Positions 17,624-27,223 of a stretch of 64,000 bases of DNA are shown here, in pieces (position 1 is the first letter of the stretch; each line of letters begins with the position of its first letter). The translations under genes were made by a program, and so were the position numbers. Below the pieces are notes generated by a model. The model was not told where the DNA came from. It made no database searches and saw only the letters and a list, made by a program, of their open reading frames with translations. This stretch comes from Bacteroidota bacterium (GTDB lineage Bacteria > Bacteroidota > Bacteroidia > Chitinophagales > Chitinophagaceae), in assembly GCA_028876495.1 (NCBI GenBank), contig JAGWRO010000018.1:96969-160968 (forward strand), read 5' to 3'.

Positions 17624-17881
17624 ATGAATAATACAACAAAAATGCTGACGGCATTTGCAACCGGTGCAGCTTTAGGCTGTGTAAGCGGAATTTTAATAGC
17701 TCCGGCTAGTGGTTTAAGAACAAGAAGAAAAATCAGGAGGAAAGGAGAAAAGATTGTATCAGATGTACACGAAATCGTTTCTGATGTACAGGATAAAATC
17801 AACGAAAGCAAAGATAAGCTTGTGGACTTGAAAGAGGATTTTGTAAAAACAGTGAAAGCCAAAGTTGAAAATTTTGGTTAA
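17624..17881 (+). CDS. YtxH-domain small membrane protein
   Basis: An 85-residue protein. Residues of about 5-30 form a Gly/Ala-rich membrane segment (GAALGCVSGILIAPASG), followed by a basic patch (RTRRKIRRKGEK) and a charged helix with coiled-coil character (VHEIVSDVQDKINESKDKL). This is the standard YtxH (gas vesicle/general stress) layout. The biochemical function of YtxH proteins is not known; many are stress-induced. It is located after the mla operon with its own 118-bp upstream spacer, so it is probably independent. Confidence 0.8.
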   Translation: MNNTTKMLTAFATGAALGCVSGILIAPASGLRTRRKIRRKGEKIVSDVHEIVSDVQDKINESKDKLVDLKEDFVKTVKAKVENFG

Positions 17882-17967
17882 GAAATAATGTAATTACTAT
17901 ATTCTTCATTATTGGAGTTTCTTATTGTTTGTAAAATTTCCTGTAATATTTTTACGGAGATGGAATT

Positions 17968-20124
17968 TTAACCTATCACTTTATCCAAATTAAAAGGAAG
18001 AGAGCGGATTCGCTTTTGTGTCACATCAAAAATGGCATTGGCTATAGCCGGTGCAACGGTTGGCAGTCCTGCTTCGCCGGCACCTTCCGGATGCTCTTTG
18101 CTCTCGATAACATACACTTCAATTTTTGGAGTCTCCTGAATCCTGAGCATTTGGTATTTATTAAAATTTTGCTCAACTACGCTTCCTTTTTCAATCGTTA
18201 GCCCACTCTTGTAAGTCGCGGTCAGCCCCATAACAATACATCCTTCTGTTTGTGCTTTTATGATATCAGGATTTACGGGTATTCCGCAATCTATTGCTGC
18301 TATAATCCTTGTGGGAACGATCTTTCCATTTTTCTTTATCACTTCAGCCACCATTGCTACAAAAGCACCTGATCTTTCTACAATTGCCACACCTCTTCCG
18401 ATATTCTTCCCCTTGTTGTACCAGTCTGATTTTTCAGCGACCTTCTTTAAAACTTCTGTATATCTTTTATGGTTTTTGAGAAGAGAAAGCCTAAAGTCAA
18501 GTGGATCTTTCTTCGCAGCATGAGCCAATTCGTCTATAAAAGATTCGTGGGCAAAACAATTGGTAGAGTGATAGACTGAACGCCAATAGGAAACCGGTAA
18601 ATACAATTTACGCAACACACCGTTCACCCGCATATCAGGAATGGCATATTCAGTATTGATGCCACCTGCAATTCCTCCTGTAGGTTTTGGATTGTTTCCA
18701 TTTTGGTTTCTGATATCCTGGCAAATCACTTTGTGTTCCAATGAAAGTGCGTTACCGTTTTCATCAACTGATCCCCTGCAAACATTTAATGAACAAGCCC
18801 GGAAAGGCCCTTGCGAAATATCATCTTCCCTGGTCCAAATCACTTTCACCGGCGCATTTACCTGGCTGGATAGATCAGCGGCTTCTTCCACCACATCTGT
18901 AAGAGATCTTCTTCCAAAAGCGCCTCCCATAAAAGTATAATGAATATTCACCTTATCTCCGGGAACGTTATATTTTTCTGAAAGAAAATCTCTCATTCCA
19001 TTGGGGTTTTGAGTAGATCCCCAAAAATCAATCTGGTCTTTTTTTACACTTACGATGGCATTCATGGGTTCCATTGGAGCGTGTGCCTGGTAAGGCGTTT
19101 CATAAGAAGCTGCTATTTTAACGGGAGCATTATTGAAAGCTTTTTCAAAATTGCCTCTTTCTTCAAAAACCGTAGGTGTTTGTTGAGATGCATTTTTAAA
19201 ATCTTCTTTTATTTTTTTGGTTGTCCAGTTTGCAAGATCACCATCATCCCATTTTACCTCAAGCAATTTTCTTCCCTGCAAAGCCGCCCAATAATTATCA
19301 GCTATAACGGCAATGCCTGGACGCTTTTGCCCGAAAACTTCGCGCGATGTTTCGAGAACATATTTTACACCTTTTACGGCTTTTGCTTTATCAGCATTAA
19401 AACTTACCATCTTACCAAGCAAAACCGGTGAACGCTCAATGGAGGCATACAACATTCCCGGAACTTCCACATCGAGCCCAAATTGTGCCTTTCCATTTAC
19501 TTTTTCAGGAATATCCTGGCGGGGAAATGATTTTCCTATTATAGTAAAGTCTTTCGAATCTTTTAATGCCGGATTTGAAGGTACAGGCCTTTTAGCAGCA
19601 TCTGCCACTAACTCGCCGTAAGTAAATCGGGCACCGGTATTGCGGTTGATCACATTTGCATTTTCAGCATGACATTTTTCAGCAGGTACGTTCCATTTGC
19701 TTGCAGCAGCGGCAATCAACATTTCTTTTGCGGAAGCGCCTATTTTTCTCATAAGGTCATAATTGCCATTAATACTCCTGCTTCCTACCACCATTTGATC
19801 GCCATAAATTCTTCGATCGGCAGGTGAAGGCATGATAGTGATATGATTCATATCTACTTCCAATTCTTCAGCAATGATCATCGGGATTGCTTCAAAAGTG
19901 CCCTGGCCCATTTCAGGCCGGTGATTGTATAAAGTAATTTTCCCTCTGCTATCTATAAAAATAAACGGGTTTAGGGCTGTTCCCGGCTCATCATTGATAA
20001 GATTAAGATTTACAATCTTTGGCTCTTCACCAAAAATTGAAATATAGCCAAGAGCCAGGAAAGCTCCTGAAATTGCTGAAACTTTTAAAAATTTTCTTCT
20101 TGGAATTTTTGATTCGAATTTCAT
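17968..20124 (-). CDS. Xanthine-dehydrogenase-family molybdopterin-binding large subunit (IorB-like), Tat-exported
   Basis: A 718-residue protein if the ATG at 20124 is used (MKFESKIPRRKFLK); the ATG at 20133 adds three residues. The N-terminus is a twin-arginine signal (PRRKFLKVSAISGAFLAL). It matches the beta subunit of isoquinoline 1-oxidoreductase/aldehyde oxidase type enzymes: PEMGQGTFEAIPMI, FMGGAFGRR, GPFRACS and the C-terminal GAGEAGLPTVAPAIANAI with the active-site Glu. The enzyme oxidises aldehydes or N-heterocycles in the periplasm. The required 2Fe-2S small subunit, normally adjacent, is absent. An IS lies directly upstream. Confidence 0.88.
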   Translation of the reverse strand: MKFESKIPRRKFLKVSAISGAFLALGYISIFGEEPKIVNLNLINDEPGTALNPFIFIDSRGKITLYNHRPEMGQGTFEAIPMIIAEELEVDMNHITIMPSPADRRIYGDQMVVGSRSINGNYDLMRKIGASAKEMLIAAAASKWNVPAEKCHAENANVINRNTGARFTYGELVADAAKRPVPSNPALKDSKDFTIIGKSFPRQDIPEKVNGKAQFGLDVEVPGMLYASIERSPVLLGKMVSFNADKAKAVKGVKYVLETSREVFGQKRPGIAVIADNYWAALQGRKLLEVKWDDGDLANWTTKKIKEDFKNASQQTPTVFEERGNFEKAFNNAPVKIAASYETPYQAHAPMEPMNAIVSVKKDQIDFWGSTQNPNGMRDFLSEKYNVPGDKVNIHYTFMGGAFGRRSLTDVVEEAADLSSQVNAPVKVIWTREDDISQGPFRACSLNVCRGSVDENGNALSLEHKVICQDIRNQNGNNPKPTGGIAGGINTEYAIPDMRVNGVLRKLYLPVSYWRSVYHSTNCFAHESFIDELAHAAKKDPLDFRLSLLKNHKRYTEVLKKVAEKSDWYNKGKNIGRGVAIVERSGAFVAMVAEVIKKNGKIVPTRIIAAIDCGIPVNPDIIKAQTEGCIVMGLTATYKSGLTIEKGSVVEQNFNKYQMLRIQETPKIEVYVIESKEHPEGAGEAGLPTVAPAIANAIFDVTQKRIRSLPFNLDKVIG

Positions 20125-20260
20125 AGCAACCAATTTGAAATGAATAGATAGAAATGCAGGCCCTATAAAATTAAATCAATTGCAGCAGAATGACCATACT
20201 TGCCCGGAAAAGATTCGGATATAGGCAGTCAGGAAAATAAAAATTACTTTAATTTGTTTA

Positions 20261-20276
20261 TTTAGTCAACCCTTAA
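20261..20276. repeat. IS terminal inverted repeat, transposase 3' side
   Basis: TTTAGTCAACCCTTAA, exactly complementary to 21721-21736. The transposase stop codon (TGA on the minus strand) lies inside this repeat. Confidence 0.9.
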
Positions 20277-21618
20277 AAACCAATTCAAGTTTTAAAGAAC
20301 CGAAGAGTTGAAAATAGTTTGTTTTAATAAAGTAATAAATAGTTTGAAAAAAATGGAACAAAAATAAAAGTGGGTTTTGTTTCCACTTGTTCATCATTCT
20401 TTTAAAGTTCATTGCCGCGGCGGCAAGCATTATATTGTTATTATCTCCTTTAATTCCTTTGTAAAAGTTGCGGCTGAGGCGGTGATCTTGTTTTAAATGT
20501 CCAATTTTTGGTTCTATCGCTGCTCTTCTTTTAAATCCTTTTCTGAGTTTTTGTTTTTCATAATTTGTTCTTCTCCTGACCGGTGAATCCGGCATGATAA
20601 TTTTTGTTCCCAATACTTCTTTTACTCCACGATATCCTCTGTCAACAAAATTATTTTTAAGAATTATGCCTGTAAGTCTTTGTTGTTGTTCAATAGAAGG
20701 TTGTAATGTTTTGCTGTCATGTACATTCTTTTCTATGTTGATGGCGCCAATAATCACTCCGCTATTTTTGGTAGTGATGACCGAAACCTTGGAGCCAAAC
20801 TCATATTTTTTATGTTCTTTCCCTTTGCTGATACACGCAACGTGGGGTTCATGCAATGAATAAATTTTTCCTGTGTCAGATTTCTTTTGTGCCAATACTT
20901 TTTTAAATAAAACAAGCGTGTTCTGATAAACGTTGGGTGGCAGCTTGCGCTCCATCTCCCGCACCAATCTTCCTGCAATGGTTTTTACTTTTTTATCTGC
21001 CTTTCTTGCCCTCCCTTTATTTTTCGGATGATTTCTAAATCGCTGGTCCATTAATAATTTCTTTAAAACCCGCTTATAGCTTTGCCTTAGTACTATGTCT
21101 TCTTCGTCTGCAATTGCTATACATTTTTTAATAATTTTACGATGCAGCTTGTTGTCTGTCGGATAGGTGATATTTTTTTCCTGAACCGTTGTATCAGTTG
21201 TTGCTTCCTGCTCCCGGGCATCTTTTCCATTGATGCGGATGCTTTCTTGAAAAATCAATTCTATTCCTTCGGTTCCAATGCGATGCCTGAAATGAACCAA
21301 CTCGGATGCTTCACAAGGTTCACCAGCCGCAAACATTTTTTCACCACTGAAATATTGGTAATAAGCATTCTCAGCCCATTGTTCTACTACGCTTTCGTCG
21401 CTTATGTTACGAATGTGTTTGAGTATGATCAATGATACCATTAACCGGATAGGTTTTCCAGGTCGCCCTTCTTCTGAATATAGTTTTGTAAACGCTTCTT
21501 CAAAAACATTCCAATTGATTTGATTGGCTAAAATATAAAGAGGATGACTTCTATTAAGTTGTTCTTCGAATGTACTGTAAAAGCCAAGCTGTGAGAGGGA
21601 TTTTGGTTTTGAAATCAT
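20266..21618 (-). CDS. IS5/IS1182-like DDE transposase
   Basis: With the start at 21618 (MISKPKSLSQLGFYSTF) the protein has 450 residues; the ORF-track start at 21690 adds 24 residues without similarity to the usual N-terminus. The DUF772-type N-terminal region is clear (GRPGKPIRLMVSLIILKHIR, PCEASELVHFRHRIG). The DDE catalytic part includes EATTDTTVQEKNITYPTD (first Asp), NNFVDRGYRGV (second Asp) and RRAAIEPKIGHLK (Glu). All are intact, so the element may still be active. The last residues ELVFKG and the stop codon are encoded within the terminal repeat. Confidence 0.88.
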   Translation of the reverse strand: MISKPKSLSQLGFYSTFEEQLNRSHPLYILANQINWNVFEEAFTKLYSEEGRPGKPIRLMVSLIILKHIRNISDESVVEQWAENAYYQYFSGEKMFAAGEPCEASELVHFRHRIGTEGIELIFQESIRINGKDAREQEATTDTTVQEKNITYPTDNKLHRKIIKKCIAIADEEDIVLRQSYKRVLKKLLMDQRFRNHPKNKGRARKADKKVKTIAGRLVREMERKLPPNVYQNTLVLFKKVLAQKKSDTGKIYSLHEPHVACISKGKEHKKYEFGSKVSVITTKNSGVIIGAINIEKNVHDSKTLQPSIEQQQRLTGIILKNNFVDRGYRGVKEVLGTKIIMPDSPVRRRTNYEKQKLRKGFKRRAAIEPKIGHLKQDHRLSRNFYKGIKGDNNNIMLAAAAMNFKRMMNKWKQNPLLFLFHFFQTIYYFIKTNYFQLFGSLKLELVFKG

Positions 21619-21720
21619 AAAATAATTTGCAAGGTTTTGAATACAAAATTCATTTTTCCTGCAAATTTTAGCTTTACTTTTTATCCCCAAATCCTTGCTG
21701 ATTGTGCATTACTCTCATTA

Positions 21721-21736
21721 TTAAGGGTTGACTAAA
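21721..21736. repeat. IS terminal inverted repeat, transposase 5' side
   Basis: TTAAGGGTTGACTAAA, the exact complement of the repeat at 20261-20276. It lies about 100 bp upstream of the transposase start codon. Confidence 0.9.
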
Positions 21737-21839
21737 TACTATAACCAGAAATATTTGAAAATAATAAGGTTAATTTGCGTATAAACCTAACCGTTAAATT
21801 GTAGCAAACAAACAAGAAAAATTTGCAGATAAGCCTATA

Positions 21840-22691
21840 TTAACTACCAACCGGATTCTCCGGGGTGCTTTTATCTTCCTGTTTTAAATCCTTGAAGGGG
21901 ATTTTAAATATGGATATGAAATTGTTTTCTTCTTCTTTATCCCTCATATAAGTATCTATGCCAAATACTACCTCTTCTGGAGGCATTCTTCTTAAAGTTC
22001 CAAAAATTCTATCCCAAATACTTAGCACATCTCCATAATTAGAATCAGTATATGGATTTTGATAATGGTGATGCACCTGGTGCAGTCCGGGAGTGATAAA
22101 AACAAAGCCTAAAAATCTATCTAATTTTTGAGGCAGCCTGTAATTGATATGGGCGATTGAAGTTGAAAATATTTGAATGATTTGCCTTAATACAAGTACC
22201 CAAAAAAAAGTGCCGGTTAGAAGCACCCACACCAAAGTAAAAGCAAGCCTGACAAAATTTTCTCCGGGATGCTCACGCAACGTTGTAGAGATATCTACAA
22301 TCCTGTCACTGTGATGTACCATGTGAAACGTCCATAGCCTCTTACTTTTATGCATCAATACATGATAAATATATTCTCCAAAGTCAAGAAAGAGAAAACT
22401 GCAGATAAATGAAATCAAGGGATGAACAAACGGATGAAAAATATAAACTACGCCAAAATGGTGATGCATTGTCCATTGCATGGTTTTGGCAAATAAAATA
22501 CTAAAGAGAAGTGAGTTAGGAAGATTAGTTACTATAAAATGCGCATTTATAAAAGCATGTTTCCATTTTTTATAGTTTAAAGTAAGCGCCGCAAGATTTT
22601 CAATGTTCCAGCATAAAAATAAAACACTGGCAAAAATGACCAATTCAGTAGTCTCTGAATGTTGATCAAGGAATTTGATGAGAAGCAGCAT
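21840..22691 (-). CDS. Sterol desaturase / fatty acid hydroxylase family membrane enzyme
   Basis: A 283-residue integral membrane di-iron oxidase. The His clusters that bind iron are present: HVLMH (HxxxH), HMVHHSD (HxxHH) and HQVHHHYQNP (HxxHH), with hydrophobic helices before them. Family members hydroxylate or desaturate lipids such as fatty acids, sterols or carotenoids, using O2. The substrate cannot be told here; hydroxylation of a membrane lipid is plausible. It lies 37 bp downstream of the DUF5686 gene in the same direction (counting from 22729), so the two could be co-transcribed. Complete at both ends. Confidence 0.87.
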   Translation of the reverse strand: MLLLIKFLDQHSETTELVIFASVLFLCWNIENLAALTLNYKKWKHAFINAHFIVTNLPNSLLFSILFAKTMQWTMHHHFGVVYIFHPFVHPLISFICSFLFLDFGEYIYHVLMHKSKRLWTFHMVHHSDRIVDISTTLREHPGENFVRLAFTLVWVLLTGTFFWVLVLRQIIQIFSTSIAHINYRLPQKLDRFLGFVFITPGLHQVHHHYQNPYTDSNYGDVLSIWDRIFGTLRRMPPEEVVFGIDTYMRDKEEENNFISIFKIPFKDLKQEDKSTPENPVGS

Positions 22692-22728
22692 ACATTATTA
22701 ATAAATTTCGTTTGCGATTTTGTTTTAA

Positions 22729-25257
22729 TCAGAAAGTTATATTAAGACCTATAAAAATTCCACCATTGGGAGCATTGTTTTTATTTAATGCAGAAATTCT
22801 CTGGTAATAATCCACAGAAAAAATGTGAAATATATTTTCAATTCCAACGCCTGCTTCCATAAATGGATCCTTATCAGGAATCCTGAAAGTGGGGTCTTTA
22901 TTATAGTTTCTATTTGCTGCAGACATACTTCCCTTGTATGCATTAAATGAGAAACGTTCGCGCCAGCCCAATCTTTTTATAAAAGGAATTTTATTAAAGA
23001 AAATACCACCGAGATAAAACCGCGAATAAAGACTGATGTATTGATCAGCAGCAAATTCATAAGGAACCATTGTATTGAAAAGATACCTGCTTGCTACAAA
23101 ATATTCATTTCCGGCGGGAACATTTAACAAAAGATAAGGTGCAGTACCAAATGTTTTGCCGACATGAATATTATAATAAAAGAGAAATTTTGGAGGTAAT
23201 CTTAATTCCTGTTCCACACCCACACTTACTTTTTGATAGTTAAATTGAGCATTACCCATTTTTAAACCATATGTAAAGTTGGCTGTAATGATTGGGTGAT
23301 AAGTATCAAAATGAATTTGATCATAATTAAATACAAAACTTCTATCGTTATGCGTAAATCGAATACCGACAGACATTTCTGCCTGGGGTAATGTTTTTGC
23401 AAAAACACTATCTATGGGCAGTTGAGTTTCTTTGCTCAAAGGGTGGTAGACAAAATCAAAAACGGGCGTCATTTCTTTATAGATCAATGAACCATGAGCG
23501 CTTAGACTTTTTGAAATATATTGTTCATGAGTAAATTGAATTTGTTTCAGATAAATACGGGTAGTAGGAATGTTTTTTCTAAAGAAAGAATTGATGATAT
23601 TGTCCTCATCCATTTCATTTTCATAATCCGTCAGGTAATCATAATCGCTGCTTGCATATAACGCGGTTTTAGTCCATTTGGCCGCGTTCCAAATATATTT
23701 TATTCCAAGGCCTCCTTTTAATTTCCGGTCTTTTGTTCCATAAGCTAAGTAGCCGTTCAGGTTCAATTTTTTATTAAATCCGGCTAACGTCCATAGCCCG
23801 GTTCTGAAACGCCATCCTTCGATACTATCTGTGCTGATAAATGAGGAGTAGGGGCCAAGCCGTAGCCTATTATTAAAATCCCAATAACCGGTTGCTGATA
23901 AACTTACAATTTTAGACCCCAATACATAACGACGATTCTTTTTCAATGAATCCACCATTTTGTAAATTCCTTTCTCATGTTGGGTCAATGAATCGCCAAA
24001 CCGGTTTTCGTTCCAGTATTCAGCAGGCTTTATAAGATCAGCGGTCGGCTCACTCTTCATTTTTTTCGCAAATTCATCAGCCATTGGCGAATTAATTTGT
24101 ATATCGCCAATCACAGTTGTATTGGCACTTACCAACCGAACTTTTTTTACATCTTGCTTTACGGGTATTCCTAACAATTCCAAACCGGTTTCAAAATCAA
24201 CAGTCGAGTTGAACTTGTAAGGCATATATTCATAATTCCTGGTGGCAGAGTCCAGGCTCAGCTTATATTCTTCGCTATAGGTGATATTATTAATGAAGTC
24301 GATATTAGCAGTTTTACTCAGGTGCATTTCAACCTTCTTAACAGAGTAAGTACTGTCATTGATCCATAAAGATCCGGAAAAAGCGTTTTCATATTTTGCT
24401 TTGGGTATAAAGCGAATATTATACACTTTTTTTCCGTTTACAACACTGCTGTCATCAAAATAAAAATTGTAATAATTAAATGCAGTATTGCTTATAGGGC
24501 TGGCATACGTTTGGTTGAAAATAGTAAACCAGTTATCGTAAATATTAAAACTAAAATTAAATTTTTCAAGGTGCCAAAGAAATTTATCTGTTTCTAACCC
24601 CAATGTTTTTTTTGCCAGAAGATTTTTCTTATCCATTTTAGGCGAAGTGCTGTGGTATTTGTCAGATACAGATTCCGAAAAATAAATAGGTAAGGTGCTT
24701 TTATTACCGGGATCAGCATCTCTGTAAATTCTTATCACCAGCGCTTTGATTCCCTTGCCATACCCTGCTAAATCACTTATATTTTTGATATCCACTTCAT
24801 GGCGCAGGTACTCTTTATAACTGTAATTTTTAAATCTGTCGGGAGTATTAAAAACCTTATTGGCAATAACTTTTTGCATGTACCTCTTTCCCGGTTCTTT
24901 GTCTCGTTTATCAGCGTATACCACTACTGTTTGTAAAGATTGGGCAGAAGTTTGCATTTTCAATAAAAGCCCGGTGGTATTATTTTTCTGTAAATGATAG
25001 GTAAGATTTTTATATCCTACACTTGTTAACTCCAATGAATTACTCCATTTGGAAGATTCAATACTAAAAGAACCATCTTCTTTTGATAAAGTAGAAACAG
25101 GAAGGCCTTTCAACTGGATGGTTACATTGTCTATTGGCTCCTCTGTATTCACATCTACAATTTTTCCTGAAATAATAATGGTTTGCGCCATAAGTTTAAA
25201 AGAAAAACAAAAAGAGAGCGACAATAAAAAAATAACCTTGATATAGCGGTGAACCAT
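22729..25257 (-). CDS. DUF5686 outer-membrane protein with carboxypeptidase-regulatory-like domain
   Basis: The ATG at 25257 gives 842 residues and places a signal peptide (VIFLLSLSFCFSFKLMAQ) at the N-terminus; the ORF-track start adds 29 unlikely residues. A carboxypeptidase-regulatory-like sandwich (SGKIVDVNTEEPIDNVTIQL) covers about residues 25-105. The remainder matches the DUF5686 family and ends in alternating hydrophobic residues (NGGIFIGLNITF), typical of a C-terminal outer-membrane beta-barrel strand. The function of the family is not established; it is common in Bacteroidota. It has 390 bp of upstream spacer shared with metK. Confidence 0.85.
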   Translation of the reverse strand: MVHRYIKVIFLLSLSFCFSFKLMAQTIIISGKIVDVNTEEPIDNVTIQLKGLPVSTLSKEDGSFSIESSKWSNSLELTSVGYKNLTYHLQKNNTTGLLLKMQTSAQSLQTVVVYADKRDKEPGKRYMQKVIANKVFNTPDRFKNYSYKEYLRHEVDIKNISDLAGYGKGIKALVIRIYRDADPGNKSTLPIYFSESVSDKYHSTSPKMDKKNLLAKKTLGLETDKFLWHLEKFNFSFNIYDNWFTIFNQTYASPISNTAFNYYNFYFDDSSVVNGKKVYNIRFIPKAKYENAFSGSLWINDSTYSVKKVEMHLSKTANIDFINNITYSEEYKLSLDSATRNYEYMPYKFNSTVDFETGLELLGIPVKQDVKKVRLVSANTTVIGDIQINSPMADEFAKKMKSEPTADLIKPAEYWNENRFGDSLTQHEKGIYKMVDSLKKNRRYVLGSKIVSLSATGYWDFNNRLRLGPYSSFISTDSIEGWRFRTGLWTLAGFNKKLNLNGYLAYGTKDRKLKGGLGIKYIWNAAKWTKTALYASSDYDYLTDYENEMDEDNIINSFFRKNIPTTRIYLKQIQFTHEQYISKSLSAHGSLIYKEMTPVFDFVYHPLSKETQLPIDSVFAKTLPQAEMSVGIRFTHNDRSFVFNYDQIHFDTYHPIITANFTYGLKMGNAQFNYQKVSVGVEQELRLPPKFLFYYNIHVGKTFGTAPYLLLNVPAGNEYFVASRYLFNTMVPYEFAADQYISLYSRFYLGGIFFNKIPFIKRLGWRERFSFNAYKGSMSAANRNYNKDPTFRIPDKDPFMEAGVGIENIFHIFSVDYYQRISALNKNNAPNGGIFIGLNITF

Positions 25258-25594
25258 AGTTTCATAAAAAGATACAGAGCATACGAATTCACTTATGCTC
25301 TTACCCCATGAGTGCCATTTTTTTTTAAAAAGGTTGGGTTGCAATTTATACTTTGATCGTTTTGTTTTCAGTGGTATGTTGAGTACAGGTTAAAATTGGC
25401 GCCAAAATTAACCCAGAATTGTTTATTTGGGCAATTTGTTTCCCTTTCGATTTTGTAAAAGTTGCCGTTTAAAAAATAATTCTTGTATTCAAACTCCTGC
25501 AAATAAGCATTTATTGTTTTTGCAGTATAAAAAATCATGCAGTAAACAAAGAAACATTAACAATTCCTATTTTGAATAAGTGGATGAAAAAGCA
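25258..25594. other. Intergenic region between divergent DUF5686 gene and metK
   Basis: AT-rich and without a supported gene. It contains CAGTAAACAAA at 25540-25550, the complement of the GTTTACTG core seen elsewhere. I see no SAM riboswitch fold or conserved aptamer here. The metK promoter follows directly. Confidence 0.5.
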
Positions 25595-25626
25595 TTTTGC
25601 CCTATCAAACTGAAAACATAATTTTG
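25595..25626 (+). promoter_or_regulatory. metK promoter (TTTTG-N19-TAATTTTG)
   Basis: A -33 element TTTTG at 25595-25599 and a -7 element TAATTTTG at 25619-25626 are separated by 19 bp, the spacing expected for the primary Bacteroidota sigma factor. The transcript would start near 25632, about 16 nt before the metK ATG. Confidence 0.7.
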
Positions 25627-25647
25627 CGGCTCAAAAAACAATTCAAA

Positions 25648-26901
25648 ATGCCATATTTATTTACGTCTGAATCTGTAAGTGAAGGACACCCTGATAAAGT
25701 AGCCGATCAGATAAGCGATGCGCTGATTGATAATTTTTTAGCCTTTGATCCTCAAAGTAAAGTTGCCTGCGAAACTTTGGTAACAACAGGCCAGGTAGTA
25801 CTTGCGGGCGAAGTGAAATCAAAAGCATACCTGGATGTGCAGGAAATTGCCAGGGGAGTAATAAGAAAAATCGGGTATACCAAAAGTGAATACATGTTTG
25901 AAGCCAATTCTTGCGGTATTTTTTCAGCCATTCACGAGCAATCTGCAGATATTAACCAGGGAGTTGACAGAAAGAAAAAAGAAGACCAGGGAGCAGGCGA
26001 CCAGGGAATGATGTTTGGCTATGCTACCAATGAAACAGAAAATTATATGCCTCTTTCCCTTGATATTGCCAACAGTATTTTGATAGAACTGGCAGCTTTG
26101 AGAAGAGAAAATAAAGAAATGAAATACCTGCGTCCGGATGCCAAAAGCCAGGTTACACTCGAATATAATGATGATAATAAACCGGTAAGAATTGATGCGA
26201 TTGTTGTTTCTACCCAACACGATGATTTTGATAAGGAAGAAAAAATGCTGAAGAAAATCTCTGATGATATCAAGAAGATTTTGATTCCGCGCATGAAGAC
26301 GAAATATCCAAAATATGCTCATTTCTTTAATGATAAAATCAAATACCACATCAATCCAACAGGCAAGTTTGTGATCGGTGGCCCGCACGGCGACACCGGA
26401 CTTACCGGAAGAAAAATAATTGTTGACACTTATGGCGGTAAAGGTGCTCATGGTGGTGGTGCATTCAGTGGAAAAGATCCAAGCAAAGTAGACAGAAGTG
26501 CAGCTTATGCAGTAAGGCATATAGCTAAAAATCTGGTAGCTGCGGGAGTTTGCAGCGAAGTGTTGGTGCAGGTTTCATATGCAATTGGCGTTGCCCAACC
26601 CACCAGTATCAATGTAAATACTTATGGAACGGCTAAAGTAGATTTAACTGACGGAGAGATCGCCAAAAAAGTAGAATCTCTTTTTGATATGCGCCCGTTC
26701 TTTATTGAAAAAAGATTGAAACTCCGCAATCCTATTTACCAGGAAACAGCTTCTTACGGCCACATGGGAAGAAAAAACGAAGTAGTTACCAAAACTTTTA
26801 ACCTGCCTAATGGTTCGCCAAAAACAGTTAAAGTAGAACTGTTCACGTGGGAAAAATTGGATTATGTAGCCAAGGTTAAAAAAGCTTTTGGAATAAAGTA
26901 A
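25648..26901 (+). CDS. metK: S-adenosylmethionine synthase
   Basis: The ATG at 25648 gives 417 residues beginning [20 protein letters not shown]; the ORF-track start at 25597 lies upstream of the mapped -7 box and is rejected. The enzyme makes S-adenosylmethionine from methionine and ATP. Visible signatures are [16 protein letters not shown] (ATP/Mg), the [12 protein letters not shown] hexapeptide region and [19 protein letters not shown] (phosphate-binding loop). The length is typical, slightly extended in the central domain ([17 protein letters not shown]). It is followed by a strong intrinsic terminator, so it is monocistronic. Confidence 0.97.
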   Translation: MPYLFTSESVSEGHPDKVADQISDALIDNFLAFDPQSKVACETLVTTGQVVLAGEVKSKAYLDVQEIARGVIRKIGYTKSEYMFEANSCGIFSAIHEQSADINQGVDRKKKEDQGAGDQGMMFGYATNETENYMPLSLDIANSILIELAALRRENKEMKYLRPDAKSQVTLEYNDDNKPVRIDAIVVSTQHDDFDKEEKMLKKISDDIKKILIPRMKTKYPKYAHFFNDKIKYHINPTGKFVIGGPHGDTGLTGRKIIVDTYGGKGAHGGGAFSGKDPSKVDRSAAYAVRHIAKNLVAAGVCSEVLVQVSYAIGVAQPTSINVNTYGTAKVDLTDGEIAKKVESLFDMRPFFIEKRLKLRNPIYQETASYGHMGRKNEVVTKTFNLPNGSPKTVKVELFTWEKLDYVAKVKKAFGIK

Positions 26902-26924
26902 ATTTCAAATTTTATTTTACACAG

Positions 26925-26955
26925 ACCATAAGTTATCAACCTTATGGTTTTTTTA
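26925..26955 (+). terminator. Intrinsic terminator after metK
   Basis: ACCATAAG and CTTATGGT pair around an 8-nt loop and are followed by a run of T. It starts 24 nt after the metK stop codon. Confidence 0.85.
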
Positions 26956-26977
26956 TTTTTGTATCTTTAAAAAAAAA

Positions 26978-27223
26978 ATGGAAGCGTTTGAAAAAATAGT
27001 TCATTTTGATGAAGAAGGGAATCTTCTATTAAAATTAGGTAAAGATTTCTCAAAAAAGGAGGCCAAAGTAGTAGTATTGATTAAAGACGATGAAATTACC
27101 GAGAAAGAATGGCTAAGTGTAGCAATTAAAGGTGGCGCTTATAATTTCTTAAATGATCCTGCGGAAGATATTTATACTATGGAAGACGGAGTACCTTATA
27201 AAAGTGATCCTGATGAGGTCTAA
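26978..27223 (+). CDS. Probable antitoxin of a MazF-type pair
   Basis: An 81-residue acidic protein (MEAFEKIVHFDEEGNLLLKL) that directly precedes a PemK/MazF-like gene and overlaps it by 11 nt. It has no clear DNA-binding motif. The ending DPAEDIYTMEDGVPYKSDPDEV is typical of the acidic flexible tail that occupies a toxin's active site. Similar small proteins are often encoded before MazF-like toxins in Bacteroidota. The assignment rests on size, acidity and position, because I do not recognise a named antitoxin family. Confidence 0.65.
   Translation: MEAFEKIVHFDEEGNLLLKLGKDFSKKEAKVVVLIKDDEITEKEWLSVAIKGGAYNFLNDPAEDIYTMEDGVPYKSDPDEV

Larger units (their letters stand above)
20261..21736 (-). 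mobile_element. Complete insertion sequence with one DDE transposase (IS5/IS1182-like)
   Basis: The element is 1476 bp, bounded by perfect 16-bp terminal inverted repeats (TTTAGTCAACCCTTAA and its complement). Both flanks show TA next to the repeats, compatible with a 2-bp target duplication but weak in AT-rich DNA. It carries one transposase gene with intact reading frame. It lies between the sterol-desaturase-family gene and the dehydrogenase large-subunit gene, both on the minus strand, so it may cut the latter off from its original promoter. Confidence 0.88.

Noticed and set aside
25345-25647. Possible SAM riboswitch before metK
   Set aside because: The mapped promoter leaves a leader of only about 16 nt, too short for an aptamer; no conserved fold seen.
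25924-26520. 198-residue antisense ORF within metK
   Set aside because: Lies fully inside metK on the other strand, with low-complexity Ile/Phe-rich sequence; a codon-usage shadow.
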